Assembly (NCBI GenBank): GCA_017548065.1
Contig: JAFYNQ010000041.1
Coordinates: 1-53,322 of the forward strand
Length of the DNA: 53,322 nucleotides
Direction of reading: 5' to 3'
Source: Oscillospiraceae bacterium
GTDB taxonomy: Bacteria > Bacillota > Clostridia > Oscillospirales > Oscillospiraceae
Below the pieces are notes generated by a model. That model made no database searches and was not told where the DNA came from. It saw only the letters and a program-made list of their open reading frames with translations. Shown piece by piece: positions 1 to 8,242 of this stretch (within the stretch, counting starts at the first letter, position 1; every line of letters begins with the position of its first letter). The translations under genes and the position numbers were made by a program.

Positions 1-345
1 AAGCCATCAAAAGTTTATGTTTTGACGGTTTGAGGGTTCTTTGCTACACCGGTCGGGCGCCTCTCCGCGTTATGTTAACTCGGTGATAAATAAACATGCC
101 CCCAAGCCATCAAAAGCTTGCGTTTTGACGGATCGGGGTCTTTGATATACCGGTCGGGCGCTTCTCCGCGTTATGTTAACTCAGAAATAAATAAGCATGC
201 CCCCAAGGCATCAAAAGCTTGCGTTTTGACGGTTTGAGGGTTCTTGGATACACCGGTCGGGCGCCTATCCGTGTTATGTTAACTCGGTGATAAATAAGCA
301 TGTCCCCAAGCCAGCAAAAGTTTATGTTTTGACGGCTTGGGAGCT
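1..345. repeat. Tandem array of a ~103 bp unit (3 full copies plus a partial)
   Basis: Units begin at 1, 104 and 205, and a partial fourth begins at 308, giving periods of 103, 101 and 103 bp. Copies differ at only a few positions. Each unit holds an imperfect hairpin built from CATCAAAA and TTTTGACG and flanked by C-rich and G-rich arms, then a GGTCGGGCGCC segment and a TTATGTTAACT segment. The last copy has the best stem (CCCAAGCC at 305-312 with GGCTTGGG). There are no unique spacers, so it is not a CRISPR array. No protein is visible in it. The array runs off the left edge, so its full size is unknown. Confidence 0.9.
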
Positions 346-356
346 ATGACAAACTG

Positions 357-392
357 ACCGGGTGTTTGCCTTGGTCAAGGCAAGCACCCGGT
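357..392. terminator. Hairpin terminator downstream of the ceramidase-like gene
   Basis: ACCGGGTG at 357-364 pairs with CACCCGGT at 385-392, and the inner arms TTGCCTTG and CAAGGCAA extend the stem. It lies just beyond the stop codon of the leftward gene ending at 398. The better T-run (TTTCTTTT) is on the + side, so leftward termination may be less efficient. Confidence 0.65.
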
Positions 393-397
393 TTCTT

Positions 398-1747
398 TTA
401 TCGTTTCATGTGTTCTGCGAAGATCTGGCAGTAGCGGTTGCCGACGGCGCCGCCGGTGCCACGTTCGTAGCGGGTAATGCCGTACTCGTAGAACTTATGC
501 TCGCAGCCGATCTCATTGGGGAAATACAGCTGGTGGTCTTCCGAGCAGGTGACCACAAAGGTAAATGCCATGGGGCTGTTTGCCTTGATCTCCTTACCGA
601 AGGTGCTGAACAGCTCGCCGGGGAAGAAGGTAATGCCCACGTTGCCGATGGCCATGGCATGGATGGGGAAAGAACCGGACTCCGGTGCATTGGCACGGCC
701 CACAAGACCGGATGCCTCAAAGTTGGTGTGGAAACCGTACTCCTTCACCTTTGCCACAACCTCCGGAGCTCTGTGGCTGCCGAACTTGGTACGCAGCGCC
801 AGCACCTCTCTTGCGTGGGCAAGGCGAACTTCGTCCTCTACGCCTTCCTTCATGCGCTTGGCAGTATAAATCTCACCGTAAAGGGTCACATCATCGCCTT
901 CTGCAGCGGTGAGGTTGTCCAGCTGATCCACCACGTATTCACCCAGACGTGTACCAAACGCATTGGGATCTTTTCCGTAAGGAGACAGCCCCATGCGGCT
1001 GTTGGGTGTGGAGTCGCCGCCGGCTGCGATGAAATAAGCGCAGTGGGCATCCGTGTTCTTTTCCACATAGGTACGGACATAGTAGGGAAAGTCAGCAGAC
1101 AGCTTTGTCTTCAGGTCCTTGCCGCTGCAAATGGTGGCGTGGGCAGCCAGATTGATCATAATGATGTCCTTCTTGCCCTCTGCAGGACGTGTAAATTTCA
1201 GGATCTGGCACTCCGGGTCACCCTCATACATGTGGGACTTAAAGCCGGGGGCAACAGAACCGTGACCGTTGCCGTAGGAAGAACCGTCCAGCATCCAGTA
1301 GTGACGAACAAAGGTCATGTTTCTGGTCTGTGCGCTGCCGTAGGACAGACTTGCTTCGCTCAGGTCAGCAATGGCGGCTCTTGCCGCATCCACACAGGCA
1401 ATTTTGAATTTGGCAAGGTATTCCTCCTTACCGGGGAGGTCATTTTTTATGGTCGGCGCAGAATGGGTGTGGGTAGCATTGAGAACGATGTTCTCACCGG
1501 GAACACCGGTGGCTTCGGTGACCATCTCCTTGATGTGGTGGTAAAAATCGTTGATCGTTACCGTGTCACAGGTATATATCAAATAGGTCTTTCCACCCTC
1601 CTGCAGAGCGATGCAGGTAACAGCCAGCTCGTCACGCAAGCCGTCAACGGAAATATCGGTTTTTGCGTCATTGCCTGCAATATGCGCCACCAGATTATCC
1701 GGAAGGCACACGATTCTGGCAAATCCTGCCTGAAGTTTATTGCTCAT
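398..1747 (-). CDS. Neutral/alkaline ceramidase-like hydrolase, cytosolic
   Basis: 449 residues. It resembles the neutral/alkaline non-lysosomal ceramidase family (Pfam Ceramidase_alk), zinc amidohydrolases that cleave N-acyl sphingosine. Visible family motifs are NATHTHSAP near residues 90-98 and INLAAHAT further on, which carry the likely zinc-binding histidines, and FFPGELF with the likely zinc-binding glutamate. The loop that holds the nucleophile in known ceramidases reads GGDSTPN here, with Thr where Ser is expected. There is no signal peptide. The ATG at 1747 was chosen because AAAAGGAG lies 8 nt upstream; an in-frame TTG two codons earlier is too close to that site. It lies downstream of deoR in the same direction. 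The ceramide substrate is unproven, and related acyl-amino sugars or lipids are possible. Confidence 0.8.
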   Translation of the reverse strand: MSNKLQAGFARIVCLPDNLVAHIAGNDAKTDISVDGLRDELAVTCIALQEGGKTYLIYTCDTVTINDFYHHIKEMVTEATGVPGENIVLNATHTHSAPTIKNDLPGKEEYLAKFKIACVDAARAAIADLSEASLSYGSAQTRNMTFVRHYWMLDGSSYGNGHGSVAPGFKSHMYEGDPECQILKFTRPAEGKKDIIMINLAAHATICSGKDLKTKLSADFPYYVRTYVEKNTDAHCAYFIAAGGDSTPNSRMGLSPYGKDPNAFGTRLGEYVVDQLDNLTAAEGDDVTLYGEIYTAKRMKEGVEDEVRLAHAREVLALRTKFGSHRAPEVVAKVKEYGFHTNFEASGLVGRANAPESGSFPIHAMAIGNVGITFFPGELFSTFGKEIKANSPMAFTFVVTCSEDHQLYFPNEIGCEHKFYEYGITRYERGTGGAVGNRYCQIFAEHMKR

Positions 1748-1819
1748 AATCAAAACTCCTTTTCGCTTTTTTCTTTATTTTACCACCACACAGCAGTAAA
1801 GGCAAGCACTGAAATAAAA

Positions 1820-2566
1820 TCATTCTTCTGCAACAATAAATTTTGTGTTGGGGTATCTGGACTTTGTGGCTTCGGGGAATTCAAAATCAGAGATCACACC
1901 GGAAAGCTTTGAGAAATCGCAAAGTATCTTGTCCATCTGCTGGGTGATTTTGGTCTTGTCTGTTAAAAAATAAGCCTCGTCACTATTTTGCAGCATGGTT
2001 TTATACAATAAATAATAGGTACTGTGGATTTCACCGTCCAAGGTCACGCTGTCCACGGAAAAGAACATTTTATTTGCCCGGTAATGCTGGGCGTTCTCCA
2101 CGGTTTCCTCGCCTGCCAGCACATGGGGACGCTCCGCAATACGTCCGCCCAGGCAAGTGACCTCCATATCATAGCCGCCCAACTCAATGGCAAGGCGCAT
2201 ATTATTGGTGATCACGTGCAGGTTCTTTTTCTCCGAAAGAAACGGCAGAATGTACTGCACCGTGGTGCTGCCGTCCAAAAACACTGTGTCCCCGTTCTGT
2301 ATCAACGCTGCGGCAGCCTTTGCCACCCGGCGCTTTTCTTTTTTCATGTAAAACTGCCGCTCCTGCAGCGCCGGAAGATTACCCCTTTTGGCAATTTCCA
2401 CGCCGCCGTAGCTTCTCTTTACAAGCCGCAGCGCCTCCATGGCATTCAAATCCCGGTTAATGGTGGCAGAGCTGTAGTGCAGCCGCTCCACCAAATAACG
2501 AACGGTTACATAGCCTTGTTTTTCCAATATGTGCAGGATCTGATCCTGCCGTAATTTTTGTGACAT
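1820..2566 (-). CDS. DeoR/GlpR-family transcriptional regulator
   Basis: 248 residues. The N-terminal winged helix-turn-helix (about 1-60) reads RQDQILHILEKQGYVTVRYL and then SSATINRDL, the DeoR recognition helix. The sensor domain contains DGSTTVQYILPFL, like the sugar-phosphate-binding DeoRC domain, and VITNNMRLA. Such regulators usually repress sugar-catabolism operons until a phosphorylated sugar binds. It is transcribed divergently from the MATE-led operon at 2691. The region between them holds repeated TTTGAGAAAGT boxes that overlap the rightward promoter, so control of both directions is likely. The ATG is preceded by GAGAGG. The family call is secure; the effector is unknown. Confidence 0.92.
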   Translation of the reverse strand: MSQKLRQDQILHILEKQGYVTVRYLVERLHYSSATINRDLNAMEALRLVKRSYGGVEIAKRGNLPALQERQFYMKKEKRRVAKAAAALIQNGDTVFLDGSTTVQYILPFLSEKKNLHVITNNMRLAIELGGYDMEVTCLGGRIAERPHVLAGEETVENAQHYRANKMFFSVDSVTLDGEIHSTYYLLYKTMLQNSDEAYFLTDKTKITQQMDKILCDFSKLSGVISDFEFPEATKSRYPNTKFIVAEE

Positions 2567-2587
2567 AGCGCAGCCCTCTCATGAGAA

Positions 2588-2648
2588 AGTTTGAGAAAGT
2601 TTCAAAATATCAAACCTATATTGACACAGTTTGAGAAAGTGATAAACT
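2588..2648 (+). promoter_or_regulatory. Rightward promoter with duplicated putative DeoR operator
   Basis: The 13-mer AGTTTGAGAAAGT occurs at 2588-2600 and again, identical, at 2628-2640, 40 bp apart. A near-consensus promoter overlaps the second copy: TTGACA at 2621-2626, a 16 nt spacer, TAAACT at 2643-2648. The second box lies almost entirely between the -35 and -10, where a bound repressor would block polymerase. That the adjacent DeoR protein binds these boxes is inferred from position. Confidence 0.7.
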
Positions 2649-2690
2649 TATGGTAACATTTGCCCCGTTCTGTGTCAAGGAGGCGCAACC

Positions 2691-4088
2691 ATGAAATTCA
2701 CAAAAAATCTCACAGAGGGAAATACCTACAAAGCCTTTCTCGGCTTTGCCTTCCCCCTGCTGCTTTCCTATTTGCTGTCCCAGGTCTACAGCACTGTGGA
2801 TGCGGTGATCGCAGGTAAGTTTATCAGCCAGTACGCCCTGGGCGCTGTCAGCGCCACCGGCTCTTACGAAAACGTCTTCCACTCTCTTTTCAACGGCTTT
2901 GCCGCAGGCTTCGGTATTTACATTGCCCAGCAGTTCGGCAAGGGTGACCACGCCGCCGTCAAACGGGATATTGTGAGCAACGGCATTTTTGTGGTTGCCG
3001 TTTCCTTTCTCATCAGCATTCTCTCCGTGACCTTCCGTGATCCCATTATGGACTACCTGAAGGTAGACCCCATTTTGCGTGCAGATGCGGAGCGCTATTT
3101 CATGATCTTCACCATGGGTTACATGCTCACCTATGTGAACATGCTGCTGGTGCAGGCGCTGTATGCTTTGGGCTGCACCTCCTTCTCCCTCTACGTATCT
3201 TTCATCGCCGCCATATTCAAAATCGGCGGCAACCTGCTGTCAACGCTGGTACTGAAGCTGGGTGTGGGTGGACTTGCCTTTTTCACCGTACTCTCCAGCG
3301 GTGTGTCCACTGTGTGCTACCTGCTTCTGCTCCGTCGGGTCTTCAAGGAGCTGCCCACGGAAAAGCAGGCCTACCGCTTCCGGTTTTCCGGCGTCAAAGG
3401 CTCCCTTCGCTATGCCATTCCGGCGGCGGTGCAGCAGATGGCCTTCCACGGTGTGGGTCTGCTGATCGCCCCCTCCGTCAACGCGCTGGGTGCCGATGCC
3501 ACCACCGCTTTCAACATTTCCAACAGACTCTACAACATTGCCACTGTCAGCCTTTGGGCCGTTACCAATGCCTTTACCAGCTACACCTCCCAATGTGTGG
3601 GCAAGGGCGATCACAGGAAGCTGCCCCGGGGTGTCCGCATCGGTTTTCTTCTGAACTGCTTGATGCTGCTGCCCTTTGTTCTCATCCCCTGCATTTTCGC
3701 CAAGCCCATTACCACCATCTTCTTCCCCTCCGGGGTTTTGGGGGATGCTTATAACTACGCTGTCCGCTATGCATCGTTCTATCTGCCCTTTGTGTATGTA
3801 CAGCTGATCGGACATATGTATCATGCCTACATGCGCAGTCTCGGCTCTGTGACCACAGTTTTGGGCATCACCCTGTTTTGCAGCGCCATCCGTGTTGCCG
3901 CCACAATTCTGCTGGTACCCACACTGCACTTAGAAGGTGCTTTTTGGGGACAGATCATCAGCTGGGCAGTGGATGCGGTGGTTTCCTTTGTTATTGTATT
4001 TTTCTTCTTCCGCACCCCGGAGCAGCTGAAAGCCATTGTTGAAAAGGTACGAAACCATTCAGCGCAAAAACAAAAAAGTGAGGTATAA
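2691..4088 (+). CDS. MATE-family multidrug/metabolite exporter
   Basis: 465 residues with about twelve hydrophobic segments in two similar halves, as expected for a MATE transporter that exports cationic drugs or metabolites using Na+ or H+ gradients. The N-terminal region GFAFPLLLSYLLSQVYSTVD and the glycine-rich FNGFAAGFGIYIAQQFG are typical. The ATG follows CAAGGAGG by a normal distance. It is the first gene of the rightward DeoR-linked operon, and the next gene starts 1 bp after its stop. Its link to sugar or ceramidase-like genes suggests a linked substrate or product, but nothing in the sequence shows which. Confidence 0.92.
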   Translation: MKFTKNLTEGNTYKAFLGFAFPLLLSYLLSQVYSTVDAVIAGKFISQYALGAVSATGSYENVFHSLFNGFAAGFGIYIAQQFGKGDHAAVKRDIVSNGIFVVAVSFLISILSVTFRDPIMDYLKVDPILRADAERYFMIFTMGYMLTYVNMLLVQALYALGCTSFSLYVSFIAAIFKIGGNLLSTLVLKLGVGGLAFFTVLSSGVSTVCYLLLLRRVFKELPTEKQAYRFRFSGVKGSLRYAIPAAVQQMAFHGVGLLIAPSVNALGADATTAFNISNRLYNIATVSLWAVTNAFTSYTSQCVGKGDHRKLPRGVRIGFLLNCLMLLPFVLIPCIFAKPITTIFFPSGVLGDAYNYAVRYASFYLPFVYVQLIGHMYHAYMRSLGSVTTVLGITLFCSAIRVAATILLVPTLHLEGAFWGQIISWAVDAVVSFVIVFFFFRTPEQLKAIVEKVRNHSAQKQKSEV

Positions 4089-4089
4089 C

Positions 4090-4971
4090 ATGAACTTTCC
4101 TATCTCTGTTTGGCTTCCTTATTTTAATACCATGTCTGTGAGAGAAGCCATTTCCAGTTTGGTAAAAGCCGGTTTTTTTCATGGTGAACTGTCCACCGAG
4201 CATTATTGGGAACTACTGAACAGTTGCGGCGACCCGATTGCTGCCGGTAAAACGCTGAAAGAATACGCAGACAGTGTTGGCTACAAGGTTTTGCAGGGAC
4301 ACCTGACATTCAACGGCGGTCTTTGCGACGATTCTGCAATGGAACGTTTAAAGCCGGAAATGGATATGTTTATGGCTGCCGGCATCCGCAGTGCGGTGCT
4401 TCATGTCAACGGCGGCAACGAGCTGTCCCCGGAGGAGCGGTACAACCGCTGGATCTGTTATCTGGGAAAGCTTGCAGACTATGTGGATGGCTCCGGCATG
4501 ACCCTTTGCATTGAAAACGTACACACCCTCCCCTATTGTTACGATGCTGCCAAAATCAAAACGCTCATAAACGATGCCGGCGGCAAAAACCTCGGCATCT
4601 GCCTGGACACGGGGCATTTGCACCTGACCCGTACCGCCGGACACACGGAGGAATCCTTCCGGGATTTCATTCTGGGTGCAGGCGATTTGCTGCAGGCGCT
4701 GCACATTACGGACAACAACGGCACCGAGGACAGCCATCAAATGCCCTTCAGCGCCCGTCGGGGTGTTCCCTGGCAGGAGGTCATGCAGGCTTTAAAGGAC
4801 ATTGACTACAAGGGTCTGTTCAATTTGGAAATCATAGGTGAGCGTTATGCCCCCCTTGCCATCAAGCTTCAAAAGCTTGCTTTTGTTCGCAGCATGTGTG
4901 ATTACATGATGAGCGAAGAATTTCTTGCTATACCCCCCGAAGCCTATTTACCGCCCATGGAAAGACGTTAA
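4090..4971 (+). CDS. Sugar phosphate isomerase/epimerase-like TIM barrel
   Basis: 293 residues of the xylose-isomerase-like TIM-barrel family (AP endonuclease 2 fold). Metal-binding positions can be followed along the barrel: LCIENVH (Glu), GICLDTGHLHLT (Asp/His), LHITDNNG and then FNLEIIGE (final Glu). The family includes sugar isomerases, epimerases and inosose dehydratases, and the exact reaction cannot be read here. The start at 4090 is preferred over an in-frame ATG at 4036 that would overlap the MATE gene by 53 bp; GTGAGG lies just before 4090. The gene is translationally close to its neighbours on both sides. Confidence 0.85.
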   Translation: MNFPISVWLPYFNTMSVREAISSLVKAGFFHGELSTEHYWELLNSCGDPIAAGKTLKEYADSVGYKVLQGHLTFNGGLCDDSAMERLKPEMDMFMAAGIRSAVLHVNGGNELSPEERYNRWICYLGKLADYVDGSGMTLCIENVHTLPYCYDAAKIKTLINDAGGKNLGICLDTGHLHLTRTAGHTEESFRDFILGAGDLLQALHITDNNGTEDSHQMPFSARRGVPWQEVMQALKDIDYKGLFNLEIIGERYAPLAIKLQKLAFVRSMCDYMMSEEFLAIPPEAYLPPMERR

Positions 4972-4984
4972 AGGAGGAAAACCC

Positions 4985-6529
4985 ATGAAAAGATTACTTG
5001 CGCTGATCTTATGCATCACACTGTCTTTGAGCCTTTTTGCTGCTTGCGGAAACACGGGAGATTCCACGGCTATAACCGAATTCTCCGTAGGCTATGCCAA
5101 AGCCGATATCACCCCCACCGATCCCGTACCCCTCCGTGGCTACGGTGATGCCATGGAGCGTATCTCTGAGGGTTATTTGGAGCCCATGTACGCCACCTGC
5201 GTGGCTTTTGCCGATACCGAAGGAGAGATCGTTCTGCTGATCTCCCATGACCTGACCAACAGCGATAAGTTTGTGTTTGATACATGCCGTAAGCAGATCT
5301 CCGAGGAAACAGGCATTCCTGTCAGTCACATTCTCTTTACCGCCTCCCACTGTCACAGTGCTCCCGACTATTCTCAGGATCATCCCAATATTGCGCCCTA
5401 TCTTCTCCTGGTTTGGGAGCAAGTCCTGAAGGGTGCGAAGGAAGCCATTGCTGACCTAAAACCCGCCACCATGGAGACAGGCTTCACCCGTGTTGACGAC
5501 ACCAATTCCGTTCGTCACTGTCTGTTGGCAAACGGCACCTATCAGGGTCATAATTTAGGCCCTGTTCCCCAGGATCAGTTCATCGGCCATGCAACCAAAG
5601 TGGATAATCTGTTGCAGGTAGTCAAGTTCACCCGTAAAAACGACAAGGATGTGATTCTCGTCAACTGGTGCGGCCACCCCAAAGCCGTTGATAAGAGCAT
5701 CTACTATATGGCAGGCCCCAACTATCCCGGCATTCTCCGCAGTGAACTGGAAGCCATGTACGACTGCGAGGTTTCCTTCGTCCTCAGCGGCTCCGGCAAC
5801 GTCAACAACCACTCCCATATTGATGGCGAATTCGTCTCCAGAGACTATGTTGAGCTGGGCAAGCACTTGGCAAGCAATGTCTCCAACGTGATTGAAAACA
5901 GCCTGACGCCCGGCAAACTGGATAAGATCCAACTGAGTGAAAATCTTTGGAAAACGCCGAATAAGGATGGCTCTCCCATTACTGTGCCTCTGTACGCCTT
6001 CTCCATCGGTGACTGGGCCTGTGTCACTGCTCCCTTTGAAATTTTTGACACCAATGCCATGGCAGTCCGTGACGCTTCCCAGTTTAAGATGACATTCTAT
6101 GCATCCTGCGCCAACGAAGCGCAAGGCTACCTTCCCACACCGGCCTCCTACAGTTGGGCTATCACCTACGAAGCACCCATCAGCAAGTACCCCGCCGGTA
6201 CTGCCGAGCTTCTGCAGGAGCAGCTGATCGGACAGCTATCTACCATCTTTGCCGCTTCCGGTAACGAAGTAGCGGACAAAGGAGATGACTACAATACGCC
6301 TGAATTTATTCCCGCCTCCGATGGTGCCACCTACTTGAACCCCTCACCCGGTAAGCCTGCTACAGCCGTTGCCAACGGTTTCTACCATGTGGTTCTATAT
6401 AAGAACGGCACCGAGGTCAAGAACATGCTCTGCATTGACGAAGCCACTTCCCAAAAGGTCGCAGCCGCCGCCGAGATGGAACTTATACTGAACGAGCAAA
6501 ATGTTATCGTAGATGTGATTGCCAAGTAA
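4985..6529 (+). CDS. Ceramidase-like lipoprotein
   Basis: 514 residues. The N-terminus is a lipoprotein signal (MKRLLALILC, then a hydrophobic run ending LFAAC with Cys21), so the protein is probably anchored outside the cell. The body resembles neutral/alkaline ceramidases: GYAKADITPTDPVPL at the start of the domain, TASHCHSAP near 119-127, NWCGHP, and APFEIFD with the likely zinc-binding Glu. The loop where ceramidases carry the nucleophilic Ser reads GSGNVNNHS, so the canonical Ser is not recognisable. The start at 4985 follows AAAGGAGG by a good distance; an upstream ATG at 4925 would run into the previous gene and displace the signal peptide. It lies between the TIM-barrel and GH3 genes of the same operon. 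Confidence 0.82.
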   Translation: MKRLLALILCITLSLSLFAACGNTGDSTAITEFSVGYAKADITPTDPVPLRGYGDAMERISEGYLEPMYATCVAFADTEGEIVLLISHDLTNSDKFVFDTCRKQISEETGIPVSHILFTASHCHSAPDYSQDHPNIAPYLLLVWEQVLKGAKEAIADLKPATMETGFTRVDDTNSVRHCLLANGTYQGHNLGPVPQDQFIGHATKVDNLLQVVKFTRKNDKDVILVNWCGHPKAVDKSIYYMAGPNYPGILRSELEAMYDCEVSFVLSGSGNVNNHSHIDGEFVSRDYVELGKHLASNVSNVIENSLTPGKLDKIQLSENLWKTPNKDGSPITVPLYAFSIGDWACVTAPFEIFDTNAMAVRDASQFKMTFYASCANEAQGYLPTPASYSWAITYEAPISKYPAGTAELLQEQLIGQLSTIFAASGNEVADKGDDYNTPEFIPASDGATYLNPSPGKPATAVANGFYHVVLYKNGTEVKNMLCIDEATSQKVAAAAEMELILNEQNVIVDVIAK

Positions 6530-6565
6530 GCGCAGCCCACAATACCCGACAAAGGAGCGATTTTT

Positions 6566-8194
6566 ACGAAGCCTGATATTTCTAAAATGACACTACGGGA
6601 AAAGCTGGGTCAGACCGGCATTCCCAGTCCCTCTGCACTGGCCAAAGCAATTCCTGCCCGGGGAGGCTATCTTGCCTGCTTCACCAAGTACCCCTACAGC
6701 GGTCTTTATGTCAATGGCAGCACTTTGATACAAGATGACGGCACACCCCTTGCCACCCCGGCAGAGGCAAACGCTGCCTTTTCCAAGTTGAATGCACAGC
6801 TTCCCATCCCCCTGCTGATTTCCGGCGATTGTGAGTACGGCGCAAATACGCTGTACCCGGAGCTGCATGCCTTCGGCACGAACATGGCCATGGGTGCGGC
6901 AGGTTCTGAAGCGCTGGCTTACAAGCGCGCTTATTATTGGGCAAAGGAAATGCGCTCCATGGGTGTGAACTGGCCCTTCAGCCCGGTTGTTGACCTGCAT
7001 ACCAATTTCTTCTCCACCGGCGGCATCCGCAGAATTTCCGCCGATCCGGAGATCGCCGCAAAAATTGCCGCACCCCTGATCAAAGGCATCCAAGATGTTG
7101 GCGTTGCCGCCAGCGCCAAGCATTTCCCCGGCTCCAGCAAGGATTACCGTGACCCCCATTTCTGCAATAATTGTAATCGAAAGACCATGGAAGAGTGGAA
7201 CGCAAAAGACCGAAAAGTCTGGCAAGCCGCCATTGATGCCGGTGTGCTTACTGTTATGACTTCCCACAGCGCTGTTCCGGCCATGGACGATTCCATCACT
7301 GCCAACGGCCTCCCCCGTCCTGCTTCTGCATCCAAAAAGGTCATTGACCTGCTGCGCAACGACCTGGGCTTCCAGGGTCTTGTGGTCACGGATGCGGTGA
7401 GCATGAAGGGTCTGACCGCCGCTTTCTCCCACGAGGATATGTATATTGAGTGCTTCAACGCCGGAAATGACATTATCCTTTTCACCGATATGGATTACAT
7501 TGACGTGATGGAAAAAGCAGTGGAAACCGGGCGTGTTACCATGGAACGGGTGGACGAAGCTTGCCTGCGTGTGCTGGAACTGAAAGAAAAGATCGGTCTT
7601 TTCGGGGAGGAAACCTTTGTTCCCCTGACAGAGGAAGAGCAAAAAGACATTCCCCGGGTATCCTATGAGATCGGCAAGCATGCCATGACCCTGATCACCA
7701 ACCGTGGCGAGCTTCTGCCCTTTGACCCCAAGAAAGTGAAAAAAGCCGCCATTATTAACGTATCCCCCGATGCGGTATTTCTCAAATCCTTGGAGGTCAT
7801 GAAGGAAGCCTTTGCCGCCCACGGCATTGAAGCCGTCATTTATGAGCGCCTCTCCGGCAAAAAGCTGCTGCAGGAGATCAGCCAGGCGTGCGATATTATC
7901 GTGTATGCCGCATTCCTTGCCCAAAGCCGTCCTCTGGGTATGTCTGTATTCTCCCGAAAGGAAGACTTGAACACCTTGTATCACAGCCTTTCCTTCGGCG
8001 CAGAAAAGTCTGTGGGCGTATCCTTTGGCGCAACTTCTATTTATTATAATTATTTTGAAAGCATCGGCGCTTTCATCAATGCCTATTCTCCGGATCATGA
8101 CACCATGCGTGCCTTTGTAGACGGCATTTTAGGTCAGTTCCCCTTCACCGGCAAGACACCCGTGCCCTTGTTTCCTGCATTTAAAGACGAATAA
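6566..8194 (+). CDS. Glycoside hydrolase family 3 (NagZ-like), possible ACG start
   Basis: About 542 residues if started at 6566, or 535 from the first ATG at 6587. GH3 signatures are KHFPG, a DPH that may supply the catalytic dyad, and VVTDAVSMKG with the nucleophile Asp. The arrangement resembles beta-N-acetylhexosaminidases (NagZ type), which remove GlcNAc from muropeptides or glycans. No signal peptide is seen. AAAGGAG at 6551-6557 is 8 nt from an ACG codon at 6566, in frame, which would give (M)KPDISKMTLREKLGQ, a natural GH3 start. The ATG at 6587 is 29 nt from that site. So the start is either a rare ACG or a mutated ATG. It is the last gene of the DeoR-linked operon, and a strong terminator follows. 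Confidence 0.85.
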   Translation, partial: TKPDISKMTLREKLGQTGIPSPSALAKAIPARGGYLACFTKYPYSGLYVNGSTLIQDDGTPLATPAEANAAFSKLNAQLPIPLLISGDCEYGANTLYPELHAFGTNMAMGAAGSEALAYKRAYYWAKEMRSMGVNWPFSPVVDLHTNFFSTGGIRRISADPEIAAKIAAPLIKGIQDVGVAASAKHFPGSSKDYRDPHFCNNCNRKTMEEWNAKDRKVWQAAIDAGVLTVMTSHSAVPAMDDSITANGLPRPASASKKVIDLLRNDLGFQGLVVTDAVSMKGLTAAFSHEDMYIECFNAGNDIILFTDMDYIDVMEKAVETGRVTMERVDEACLRVLELKEKIGLFGEETFVPLTEEEQKDIPRVSYEIGKHAMTLITNRGELLPFDPKKVKKAAIINVSPDAVFLKSLEVMKEAFAAHGIEAVIYERLSGKKLLQEISQACDIIVYAAFLAQSRPLGMSVFSRKEDLNTLYHSLSFGAEKSVGVSFGATSIYYNYFESIGAFINAYSPDHDTMRAFVDGILGQFPFTGKTPVPLFPAFKDE

Positions 8195-8200
8195 AACGCA

Positions 8201-8227
8201 GCCTCCCATGGATAAACCATGGGAGGC
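8201..8227. terminator. Bidirectional terminator between convergent genes
   Basis: A perfect 11 bp stem (GCCTCCCATGG at 8201-8211, CCATGGGAGGC at 8217-8227) with a 5 nt loop. AGTTTT follows on the + strand, and TGCGTTTTATT follows on the - strand. It serves the GH3 gene and the leftward carboxypeptidase gene. Confidence 0.9.
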
Positions 8228-8242
8228 AGTTTTATGTTCCGT

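Noticed and set aside
1-345. Possible CRISPR array
   Set aside because: The repeated unit is ~103 bp and conserved throughout, with no unique spacers and no cas genes nearby.
4036-4089. Upstream start of the TIM-barrel gene
   Set aside because: It would overlap the MATE gene by 53 bp, and no ribosome binding site precedes it; the start at 4090 fits the family N-terminus.
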